Shown piece by piece: positions 8,189-16,263 of a stretch of 37,425 nt of DNA (positions are counted from its first letter, which is position 1; each line of letters starts with the position of its first letter). This DNA is from Sphingomonadaceae bacterium (lineage in GTDB: Bacteria > Pseudomonadota > Alphaproteobacteria > Sphingomonadales > Sphingomonadaceae), in NCBI GenBank assembly GCA_947477745.1, contig CANJUF010000029.1, forward strand, positions 1-37,425, given 5' to 3'. Under the pieces are notes generated by a model. That model ran no database searches and was not told where the DNA came from. It saw only the letters and a program-made list of their open reading frames with translations. Position numbers and translations under genes: made by a program.

Positions 8189-10456
8189 TCACTCGAGGTG
8201 CTCACGAATAGCCCGCAAGATACTGGCGGTTCCCTTACCGGGCGCCCAGATCGGCTCCTTGCCCGCAAGCGCTTCCTTCACACAGTAGAAGGCTTGGTGA
8301 CTGCTGCTTTTCCACGCAAAAACGAACAGGTCGGCGGCTTTTGCCAGGCTGGTCAGTTGCGCGGTCGCGACAAGGTCCGAGTTCACGACGACCTTGCAGC
8401 CCGGGAACAGGCCCTCCAGCGCAGCCTTGGCCCGGGCACCGGCGGCCTCCGCCAGCGTGTAGATGCCGATCATCTTGCCATCGAGGTTCGGGAAAGACGC
8501 CGCACCGGCGACGTCCGTTGCCGCCTCGCGCTTCAACGCAGAGACCGCCTCTGCGCCGACGCCGTAATCCTTCGCCAGGGTCTCGATCGGGAGCAGATCG
8601 TCCGGCACGAGCCGATGGGCGAATCCCGCGGCCTGGCCGAGCACGAGGAGAAAAAGTCTCAGGCGGGCGTCGCGGGCCTCGTCTGAAGTGCATGGCAGGA
8701 TCGCGAGCGCCTCGCTCACGTCCAGGCTCCACGGCAGATAGACATAGGAGCCGATCCGCTTCTGCACATCCTCAAGGTCGCCGATCAGCGACACATAGTC
8801 GTCGGGCGAGAGTCCCTGCTCGATCAGAAAGTTGGTCAATTGGCCGAGCAAATCGAGATCGGCCCGCGAGAGCGTCTCATCCATCGCTATCAGCAGGAAC
8901 AGCAACGATGCGATCGGCCGCGCTGCCGGCGATGCCTTCTCGTCATCGGGGAAGAAGCTGGCATAGATCTGCGGAACTGCGGCGCGCGCGACCTCTCCCG
9001 CGCCACCATTCAGGCCGCCGATAATGTCGGCGAACTTCTGCGCCAATTGGCCGCTGTCCCGGATCTCCGACGCGTCCCAATTGGTCGGGGCGGACTGCGC
9101 GTCGCGCTCTGCACCGGCGAGGTTCTCACCCGCCTGCAATTGCTCGGCCCAGCGCATCCACGGGTTTGTGCCGCTCGGGACTTCGCTGTCGGAGGATGCC
9201 GCAAGGCCGTCCGCCTGCGCTTGCCTGAGGCTGTCGAGCTTTGTCGCGACCGCCGGAGCGAGGCCCTCGACGAGTGCGCTGTCCGCTTGATGGATCGCGG
9301 CGAGCAGCCGATCACTGGCCTCGTCGGTTCCGATCGTGCCGACGCACGAGACCAGCCTGCTGATCGTCTTCCTGCTGGCAGGCAGCCGCAGGTAGAATTC
9401 GAACGCGCGGTCGAATTGGCCGTCGTCAAACGCTTCGTCGGCTTGCTCCAGCGTCGTGGCGGATGTCGGCACCGGCTGCGGGGCGGGCGCCACTGTGAAC
9501 AGCGCGGTGTCGGTCCCGGTCGGCAAGAGCTCAAGCAGCGCGTCGATGATAAATGGATCAGGGTCGGGCTGGACTTGCTCGTACAGCGCGAACGCCTTGA
9601 CCACGCGCGGCGCACGAATGCCCCGGCGCGAGGCGAACAGCTTGGGATATGGTGCCGCAACGTGTCGCGCGAACGCGTCGCGCATGGACGCACCATCGCC
9701 TGCGGCCTCTGCCTCCTCGACATAGGTCCGATACAGCGCCTCGATCAGGTCAGCCAGGATCTGCGGCGGCAGCGCCAGATCGGCCAAGGTCTTGATGAGC
9801 CAATGATCGCGCGCAATCTGCGGCCACAATCCAAGCCCGGCACTCAGCCGCACCTCGAGGTAGCGCAGATTCTCCTCGTTAAGGCGCCCGGTCTGCTTGA
9901 ACTCGGCGATCATCGCCTCGGCCTGGGCTTCGTTGCCGACAAGCAGTGCCCGCTCGAAATCGCTGCGGATCGCCCCGACCGGACGGACGCGCGTCCGTGT
10001 GGCGACCGGCCTGCGCTCCAGAACCCCCGCGAACTCGCTCAGCTGCGCCGCGATCGTCTGCATCGCGGCGGCATCGGCACCGGTGAAACGATAGACGGTG
10101 CCCCCGAAGCGGTCCCGAAGCGTTGCCGCCATCGGGTCGTTGGAATCCTCGGGCACGCGCTCGAACCGGCTGAGCCAGGTCGGTCCAAGCCAGGCGTTGA
10201 TCTCGTCGCCGAGTTCATAGCCACCCGAGGGGCCTTGCGTCGTCGCATACCAGCCCGTCACCGCCCCGCCGCGCATGAACGGCAGGATGAGCGGCGCGGC
10301 GGCATGTGAACCCAGCAGGCCCAGCCATTGTCGAACCTGGTCCGCCTCGCGCGGCGGAGCCGATCCGTCGAGGAGCGACGCCCAGTTCAGCTCGTTGGGG
10401 CCCGCGAAGAAGGCGGCCAGCCATGCTTGCTCCTGCGGGGGCAGATGCTCGATCAT
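8189..10456 (-). CDS. dpdD: Dpd system protein DpdD (restriction arm, unknown biochemistry)
   Basis: This encodes 755 residues, the last gene of the dpd run. It overlaps dpdK by four bases (ATGA, 10453-10456). No catalytic motif can be read with confidence. The N-terminus (HLPPQEQAWLAAFFAGPNEL) is followed by long alpha-helical stretches rich in Ala, Leu and Glu. The C-terminal 120 residues (ASFPNLDGKMIGIYTLAEAA, LFPGCKVVVNSDLVATAQL, LFVFAWKSSSHQAFYCVKEA) look like a compact alpha/beta domain. DpdD is one of the conserved proteins required for restriction by Dpd loci; its role is unknown. The assignment is mainly by elimination: every other member of the set is matched by motif, and the length fits. 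Confidence in the coding region is much higher than in the name. Confidence 0.75.
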   Translation of the reverse strand: MIEHLPPQEQAWLAAFFAGPNELNWASLLDGSAPPREADQVRQWLGLLGSHAAAPLILPFMRGGAVTGWYATTQGPSGGYELGDEINAWLGPTWLSRFERVPEDSNDPMAATLRDRFGGTVYRFTGADAAAMQTIAAQLSEFAGVLERRPVATRTRVRPVGAIRSDFERALLVGNEAQAEAMIAEFKQTGRLNEENLRYLEVRLSAGLGLWPQIARDHWLIKTLADLALPPQILADLIEALYRTYVEEAEAAGDGASMRDAFARHVAAPYPKLFASRRGIRAPRVVKAFALYEQVQPDPDPFIIDALLELLPTGTDTALFTVAPAPQPVPTSATTLEQADEAFDDGQFDRAFEFYLRLPASRKTISRLVSCVGTIGTDEASDRLLAAIHQADSALVEGLAPAVATKLDSLRQAQADGLAASSDSEVPSGTNPWMRWAEQLQAGENLAGAERDAQSAPTNWDASEIRDSGQLAQKFADIIGGLNGGAGEVARAAVPQIYASFFPDDEKASPAARPIASLLFLLIAMDETLSRADLDLLGQLTNFLIEQGLSPDDYVSLIGDLEDVQKRIGSYVYLPWSLDVSEALAILPCTSDEARDARLRLFLLVLGQAAGFAHRLVPDDLLPIETLAKDYGVGAEAVSALKREAATDVAGAASFPNLDGKMIGIYTLAEAAGARAKAALEGLFPGCKVVVNSDLVATAQLTSLAKAADLFVFAWKSSSHQAFYCVKEALAGKEPIWAPGKGTASILRAIREHLE

Positions 10457-10992
10457 CTGTCGGCCCCGACATAGGATTCAAAGTTGATCCGCGCCTCGGC
10501 GAGTGTCTTGGGCGACGTGTCGTAGACGACCGTCTCGTCGTTCAACTCGAGCCCGTTATAGGTGAGGTTCATCGAGCCCGTCAGCAGGCCGCGCTTCAGC
10601 AACACGCCTTTGATGTGCAGGTGCTGGCGGCGGACGATGCACAGCTTGTCGGCCAGCCCGCCTTCGCCCGCAGCCGTGGTGAGGGCGTCGATCAGCGGAT
10701 CATTATGGCTATCCAGACTGGTCGCAATGCCCAGCGCGGTCCCGCGCGCCATCATATCGGTCATTATCTCGATCAACCGGATCTCGCGATTGCCCCATTC
10801 GGGATTGATCGTGCCGAAACCGCCCGCGCGGTTGTCGAACAGGACGATATTGCTGATCCACGGGCTGACCAGCCAGGCACGCTGCCCCCCCGGCGCCAGC
10901 AATTCGCCGAGGAACATCATCTGCAGCAGTTCGCGGATGAGATTCTGGCTTGTCACTGCGCTCTTGAAGATGCGTCGCGTCTCGAAGCTCAT
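10453..10992 (-). CDS. dpdK: Phospholipase D-like protein DpdK
   Basis: This encodes 179 residues with a single PLD-superfamily catalytic motif near the C-terminus: HIKG at residues 126-129 followed by GSMN at 139-142 (HxK...GSxN). The N-terminal half has AWLVSPWISNIVLFD, the strand usual in PLD-like nucleases of defence systems. With one motif per chain, an active site would need a homodimer, as in Nuc-type enzymes. The aspartate usually found seven positions after the histidine is replaced (residue 133 is Lys), a change also seen in other HxK-only PLD members. In Dpd loci DpdK belongs to the restriction arm and is a candidate nuclease. Four-base overlaps couple it to dpdJ upstream and dpdD downstream. 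Confidence 0.88.
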   Translation of the reverse strand: MSFETRRIFKSAVTSQNLIRELLQMMFLGELLAPGGQRAWLVSPWISNIVLFDNRAGGFGTINPEWGNREIRLIEIMTDMMARGTALGIATSLDSHNDPLIDALTTAAGEGGLADKLCIVRRQHLHIKGVLLKRGLLTGSMNLTYNGLELNDETVVYDTSPKTLAEARINFESYVGADR

Positions 10993-13900
10993 TGCAGCGC
11001 CTCCGCGACGTCGACATCGACATGGAAGACGTTCTCAACCCGGCGGATGGCCTGGACCCGCGCGAACACCGAGAGATAGACCGTCTGGACCGGATTGGTG
11101 GCGAGGAAGCTCAAGGCATCGGCAAGCAAGGGTGCCGCCGCCATCGGGCAGACCAGCGTCGCGGCGCCGACGTCGGCCAAACGATCGAGACACTGATCCT
11201 GCCAGCCCTCCGCTTCCAGATCGATGAGGCTCGCATCCTCCGCGAGGTAGGATTTCAGCAGCAACGGGTCCGGCGCCGGCAGCTCGGAGAATGGCGAATA
11301 GATCCGCAGGCCCGATTGACGGATATGCGGCCCCCGCGGCCAAAGCAGCCCGTAGATCACGCCGAAGCGCCACTGGTCCGGGTTGACCGTGGGGGCGTCA
11401 ATGCCAGCGAGCCCGAGCGCCGCGTCGATATCGTCGGACCGTGCCAGCCGATAAGCCAGCACGCGGGCGTCGAGTTCGACACCCAGCCGTGCCTCCTCAG
11501 CGTTCCACAAGCGCACCGCATCGAGGAAGAAAGCATCGCTGTCCCTGCTCGAGCCGGGACGCAGGATCCGGTTGGCGAGCGCCACGAGGAAGGCATGGAA
11601 AGTGACGAAGCCTTCCTCCGCGAGGACATGGCGAAGCGCAGTAAACGCCGCATGGCTCTCCTCGGCGCCCAATGCGTGCCGGAACCCTCGCGTGGCGGCC
11701 GGCAGCGGATCGTCGCGGTCCCCTTCGACCACGGCGGTGAGGAAACGGCTCAATTGGAAATCGCTCAGCGAAAAATCATTGTCGCGCAGCGCCGCCGTCA
11801 TAAGGCTGAAGAAGCGCCGTGGATCCTCGACATATTGGCGCTGCGCTTCCTCGATCTGGCCGTTGCCGCCAGGCGTCATCTCGCTGATCCAAATCTCACC
11901 ATTGGCGATGCCGGTAAGCACGTCGTCGGCCTCTCGCGGCCCTGCGGTCACGTCGAGCACCAGGCTGTCGGTATCGATTTGTGGGCACAGACTGGTGATC
12001 GCGCTCAGCGCCGCGGCACCGACGGTCGAAGCATAACGATTACGCAGCCACGGCTCCCATCCGGCGTCGATCGGCGTCCACAGGATCGCGGCAAGGCTGA
12101 ACAGGCTATCGACGACCTGCCGGTCGGCGAGGAAGCCCGCCAGGTCCTGCCGCAGCTTGTCCTGTTGGTTGCCCTGCGCATTGGCGTCGTCGACGATCGG
12201 CGACTGGAACAGGATGTTGAGCGTCCGGTCGAGATCAAGTTCCGCGCTGCCGTCGGCAAGCCGCGCCGCCGCCTCGCGCAACGTGATGCCGCGCGCCATG
12301 GCTTCATTGCTGAGTGCCGCCAGCATCAGATGTGCCAACCAGTCACGCGCAAAAGGATTGTCGACCGTCTGGAGAAAGGGCCCGTGAACCGCCTGGTGAT
12401 GAAACCGAGCGGTGCGCATGGCGCGGTAGCGCGGGTCGGCCTCGTCCCCAAGGTTGGACCACAAGGCCTCCGGAAAGCGGAGGCGAATGCACATCGCATC
12501 GACCGCGAGGCTGAAGCCCAGCGCAGCCGCCTCGCCGCCGACTTCGAAGATGAACTCCTTGGTGAGCGAACCGCCGTCACGGAAGCGAATACCGGCGTCG
12601 CTGCCAAGCGCCATCCGGCGCACCTCGATCGGGCTGAGCCCTTCGTGGCTGTAGAAGCGCACGTCCTCGACCAATGGCGTCCAAGGGCTGCCACGCGGCG
12701 GATCCAGCACCAGGCCCGGCTCGCGCGCCACCAGTTGGCTCTGCCACCGCAACCGGGCATTCGATGTATCGACGACCGTACTAGGCGGCGGCTGGACCTC
12801 GAGGACGCGCGGCCGATAGACGGGGACCTCGCGCACCAAGCCCGCGATTGAGAGCTGCCAGTACCCAAGCCGGTCCAACCGCGCGAACGGCTCCAGCGGC
12901 ACCATCTGCTCCCGGTTCTGGTCGAGCGCCGGACACATCCAGTGACGCTCGAATGCATGGCTGATGCCGTAACGCCGCGACACGCGCCCGGGCGCGAACT
13001 CGCGCAGCGCCTGGGCGATCGGCATCGCCACTTCATCGGGTGTCGCGCTGCCGGGCTGTGGCAGCACGATGTTCACTTCGGGCAGGTTGAGATCGCTGAA
13101 CAGATTGGCTGGCGCGAACTCGGGCAAGGGCGAATTGAACACCTGATAATCGCCACCAGCTTGCCCCCAGGCGCGCCAATTGCTTTCGAGCCGGCGTAGC
13201 GCCGTCGGCAGGACTTGGGTCATGAGCGGCCGGGGATGGTCCCAGAGCAGTGGCGCGATCGCGCCTTCGTCGACCTTCAGGGCCGAAGCGAGATAGGCGG
13301 TATAGCGATCCAGCTCTACTGGAATTGTCAGGATGCGCCGGATCAAACCCGCCAACGCCGTCTGCCGCGCACGCTGATAACTGCTGTCGGTACTGGTCGA
13401 CAGGTCGAGCCAGACGCTGCCCTGACGCGAAGAGCCGATCGACTGACTGAGATAGTCGAGCGTCGCATAGACCGCCTGGATGCGCATGACATAGCGATTA
13501 CCGACCGGCAGCGTTCGCAGCGGCAGCTCGGGGTCGAACAGCAGATCATAGCCCTGATAGGCGAGCCGATCCCGGCCATAATCCGACAGGACGGCGACGG
13601 TCCACGGACGCATCGTGCGCGAACGTCCTGCGCGGCCCTTGCGCTGGAGGAACTGGGCGACGTCGCGCGGCGCCTTGTGCTGGATGACCGCACCGACCCG
13701 GGGATCGTTGAAACCGACCTCGAGCGATGCGGTCGCGACGATGATGTCGAGATTATTGCCGACGCCGGGATCCATCGACATCACCCGGCCCACCGACTTG
13801 CGGTCCTGCGGCTGCAGGCTGTGACCGATCTCGACTACCGCTTCCCAGTCCTGGCCGTGGAGCTTGCGCTGCTCGACAGGTAACGGTCGGCGCAATGAGG

Positions 13901-15542
13901 CAAGGCCACCATCCGGCCGGTTCGCGAGGTCGGGCGCGCCGCTGCTCCGGCGCCCCTCGGCGTCCAGCATCGCGAAATACATGCGGTTGGTGACGTCGAT
14001 ATCGTCGGTGAACAGGAACACGCGCTCCCCAATAATCCCTCGGCTCTTGCGCTCGTCGGGCGCATCGAGCAGCCGCGACAAAAGCATGCCGGTCTGGATC
14101 GTCGTCGACAGCAGAGCGGTGCGCGACACCGGATCGCCGCGCAGCGCCAGGAGATATTCCGCGCCTTCCGCGATCATGTCGCTGTTGGCAGGCGTGACCT
14201 CGACTGACGCCTGCTCGAACAAGCCAGTCAGCTGCGCGAAGAAGCGCGCGCCGTCCTTCAGCGTTGCCGACAGGCCGACGAAGCTGACGTGCCGGCGAAG
14301 CAGGCGCCGCCAACGCCGCAGCAGGAATGCAACCTGCGCACCCGAACTGCCCGCATAGGTGTGGACCTCATCGAGCAGCATCATCTCGACGGGGCGCTGT
14401 GCGCGCTCGCCGATGCCAAACAAATGCCGGAACCGGTCGTCACCCATGCGCTGGTTGAGCATCTCGGTCGTGGTGAACAGGATGTCGGGAGCCTCGGTCT
14501 GCAAGCGTTGGCGCGTGAGAATGATCTCGTCGCTCTCGATGGTGCTCGAGCATACGAGACATTCGAGGCGTTCGCGGTTGACGCGTCGATCCGCGTCCCG
14601 CCACGCCATGTCACCGTCGCAACCGGGCGACGGGCAGCGCAGATATTCGCAGACGAGGCCGTCCGATGTCGTGCGCCAGCCGCTGCGCGCTTCATGAGCC
14701 TTCTCGGCCGAGCGCGGCGTCGGGCCGAAGAACGTACCGATGAGGATCTTGCGCCGGCCGCGCGCAGCCAGGGTGGCATCGAGGCGGCGTGCCTGGCCGT
14801 ATACCTCGGCAAACTGGTCCTTGAGCAGTTCGTTGCGCGGGTAGAGCGCAAGCACCTTGACCCAGCGATCACCGACGGCGTTGCACTGGATATGCGACGC
14901 GACACGCGACAGCGCCGGCAGATAGAAAGCAAGCGTTTTGCCGCTGCCGGTGCCCGCACTGACCAGCGTGGCGATCGATTGCGATCCCTCGAACCCGCCG
15001 AGGATGCGGGCCGCAGCGTCGACTTGGAAACCCGCAAGCGCGAACGCAGGCCCATAGCTTTCGACCAAGGCCGACAGGGCCGCACGTGCCGACTGATCGG
15101 CGGTGGCTGCGGCAATTCGCGCCAGCGCGGCCGCGGCATCGATGTCGCGCCGCGGATAGCGACGGCGGCGCCAGATGAACCGAAAGTCGGCAACTAGCGT
15201 CGGTGCGGTCTGCCAGCCGATTGGCCCCCGATGCTGAGGGAAGAGCTGACGAAGCCGGAACAGCAGCCGCACGCCCTCTGCCATGCGCGAGCGATAGCGC
15301 GTGCCCGGCTCTTCATCGATATCGAACAGCAGTGCCCGGTCGATCAGTTCCGCGATCACTTCGCCCGCATCATGGAAACTGACCCCGGCGCCTGTTGCGG
15401 GATCGTCGAGCAGGGCATCGATGATGCCATGCATCTCCCCAGCCGAGACGTGCCCGTCGACCAGTCCCCAGGTCAGCAGCCGGGCCTCGCGCTGCTCGAT
15501 CTGGTCGAGCGCGGCGAGCAGCAAGGCTTCATCGGCCTCCAT
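10989..15542 (-). CDS. dpdJ: DEAD/DEAH-box helicase DpdJ with zinc-binding insert
   Basis: This encodes 1517 residues of a superfamily 2 helicase: Walker A AGTGSGKT at residues 196-203, motif II DEVH at 391-394 (LLDEVHTYAGSSGAQ), motif III LSATL, and motifs V and VI in ATASLEVGFNDPRVG and QFLQRKGRAGRS. This layout resembles DUF1998-type helicases. Between Walker A and DEVH lies a cysteine cluster (C298, C303, C308, C328, C331) that could hold zinc. The C-terminal half has no catalytic motif I recognise. Within Dpd loci DpdJ is part of the restriction arm, probably a DNA translocase. Start: ATG at 15542 has GAGGTG just upstream and gives a 14-base overlap with dpdI. An in-frame ATG at 15584 lacks a ribosome site. 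Confidence 0.88.
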   Translation of the reverse strand: MEADEALLLAALDQIEQREARLLTWGLVDGHVSAGEMHGIIDALLDDPATGAGVSFHDAGEVIAELIDRALLFDIDEEPGTRYRSRMAEGVRLLFRLRQLFPQHRGPIGWQTAPTLVADFRFIWRRRRYPRRDIDAAAALARIAAATADQSARAALSALVESYGPAFALAGFQVDAAARILGGFEGSQSIATLVSAGTGSGKTLAFYLPALSRVASHIQCNAVGDRWVKVLALYPRNELLKDQFAEVYGQARRLDATLAARGRRKILIGTFFGPTPRSAEKAHEARSGWRTTSDGLVCEYLRCPSPGCDGDMAWRDADRRVNRERLECLVCSSTIESDEIILTRQRLQTEAPDILFTTTEMLNQRMGDDRFRHLFGIGERAQRPVEMMLLDEVHTYAGSSGAQVAFLLRRWRRLLRRHVSFVGLSATLKDGARFFAQLTGLFEQASVEVTPANSDMIAEGAEYLLALRGDPVSRTALLSTTIQTGMLLSRLLDAPDERKSRGIIGERVFLFTDDIDVTNRMYFAMLDAEGRRSSGAPDLANRPDGGLASLRRPLPVEQRKLHGQDWEAVVEIGHSLQPQDRKSVGRVMSMDPGVGNNLDIIVATASLEVGFNDPRVGAVIQHKAPRDVAQFLQRKGRAGRSRTMRPWTVAVLSDYGRDRLAYQGYDLLFDPELPLRTLPVGNRYVMRIQAVYATLDYLSQSIGSSRQGSVWLDLSTSTDSSYQRARQTALAGLIRRILTIPVELDRYTAYLASALKVDEGAIAPLLWDHPRPLMTQVLPTALRRLESNWRAWGQAGGDYQVFNSPLPEFAPANLFSDLNLPEVNIVLPQPGSATPDEVAMPIAQALREFAPGRVSRRYGISHAFERHWMCPALDQNREQMVPLEPFARLDRLGYWQLSIAGLVREVPVYRPRVLEVQPPPSTVVDTSNARLRWQSQLVAREPGLVLDPPRGSPWTPLVEDVRFYSHEGLSPIEVRRMALGSDAGIRFRDGGSLTKEFIFEVGGEAAALGFSLAVDAMCIRLRFPEALWSNLGDEADPRYRAMRTARFHHQAVHGPFLQTVDNPFARDWLAHLMLAALSNEAMARGITLREAAARLADGSAELDLDRTLNILFQSPIVDDANAQGNQQDKLRQDLAGFLADRQVVDSLFSLAAILWTPIDAGWEPWLRNRYASTVGAAALSAITSLCPQIDTDSLVLDVTAGPREADDVLTGIANGEIWISEMTPGGNGQIEEAQRQYVEDPRRFFSLMTAALRDNDFSLSDFQLSRFLTAVVEGDRDDPLPAATRGFRHALGAEESHAAFTALRHVLAEEGFVTFHAFLVALANRILRPGSSRDSDAFFLDAVRLWNAEEARLGVELDARVLAYRLARSDDIDAALGLAGIDAPTVNPDQWRFGVIYGLLWPRGPHIRQSGLRIYSPFSELPAPDPLLLKSYLAEDASLIDLEAEGWQDQCLDRLADVGAATLVCPMAAAPLLADALSFLATNPVQTVYLSVFARVQAIRRVENVFHVDVDVAEALQ

Positions 15543-16263
15543 CGACACCTCGCGGCACGATGCGATAGCTGGCGAAGGCGTCATTGGCTGCGAGCCACGC
15601 CTTGACCGTGTCGGTCAACAGATCGAGCGTCGCTCCGCCGCTTTGCACGGCTTCGAGGAAGTGCTTCACCTCCGCAGGGACATCATAATCGAAGGCCTTG
15701 GCAGTTTCGGTCAATTCCTTGGCAACCGAGCGCACGCGCTCGATCGCGGCCAGATCGGCAGGCAGCCTGTCGAATTCCACCCGAAAGGCCTGGTGAAGCT
15801 GCTCATAACTTTTGAATGCGGTGGCATTGGCCGGGGTGAAGGCCATGCGCCCTTTGACGATCCCGGGCGCTTCGCCGGTGAACACCTCCTGGCGATAAGC
15901 CTTCCAGCTCTTGATCACCATGGCGCCGACATCGCTCGACGCCGCCTTGATGTCGCGGACCAGATTGGCCCAGCCGACACCCTTCTTAAGCGTCGCCGCC
16001 TTCTTCTCCGCCGCAAACTTCTCTAGAAGACCGGCTGCGCGTTTGCGCGCGGCGTCGAGGCTCGCAGGTGCTGCCGCGGCGATCCCGGCATCGACCAGCA
16101 GCGTGCGCTGATCCAGCGCCCGACTGAGTTCGGCCGCCGGTGCGGCAAGATCGGACCGTAGGTCCTCCAGCAGGCCGGCCTCTGCGACGTTGGCGCCCAT
16201 CTCGTCGAGCGTGACGAGGCGGTCGCGGAGCGCCTTCGCGCGCGCGGGAAGCGATGTGCTCAT
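15529..16263 (-). CDS. dpdI: Dpd system protein DpdI (unknown function)
   Basis: This encodes 244 residues, mostly alpha-helical with long Ala/Leu/Lys/Glu stretches (ARKRAAGLLEKFAAEKKAAT) that suggest coiled coils. No signal peptide, membrane helix or catalytic motif was seen. It sits between the ATPase DpdH and the helicase DpdJ, as DpdI does in other Dpd loci, and overlaps dpdH by four bases (ATGA at 16260-16263). The order and size support the name; the sequence alone does not reveal a function. A structural or bridging role next to the large ATPase is a guess from the coiled-coil character. Confidence 0.75.
   Translation of the reverse strand: MSTSLPARAKALRDRLVTLDEMGANVAEAGLLEDLRSDLAAPAAELSRALDQRTLLVDAGIAAAAPASLDAARKRAAGLLEKFAAEKKAATLKKGVGWANLVRDIKAASSDVGAMVIKSWKAYRQEVFTGEAPGIVKGRMAFTPANATAFKSYEQLHQAFRVEFDRLPADLAAIERVRSVAKELTETAKAFDYDVPAEVKHFLEAVQSGGATLDLLTDTVKAWLAANDAFASYRIVPRGVDGGR

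Noticed and set aside
8101..8211. 36-codon plus-strand frame with a good leader
   Set aside because: It is short, its product is basic with no recognisable features, and it runs into the end of dpdD. Kept only as a note in the junction entry.
10992..12851. 619-codon plus-strand open frame opposite dpdJ
   Set aside because: It is a shadow of the helicase gene: no ribosome site or recognisable domain, and the codon bias belongs to the minus strand.
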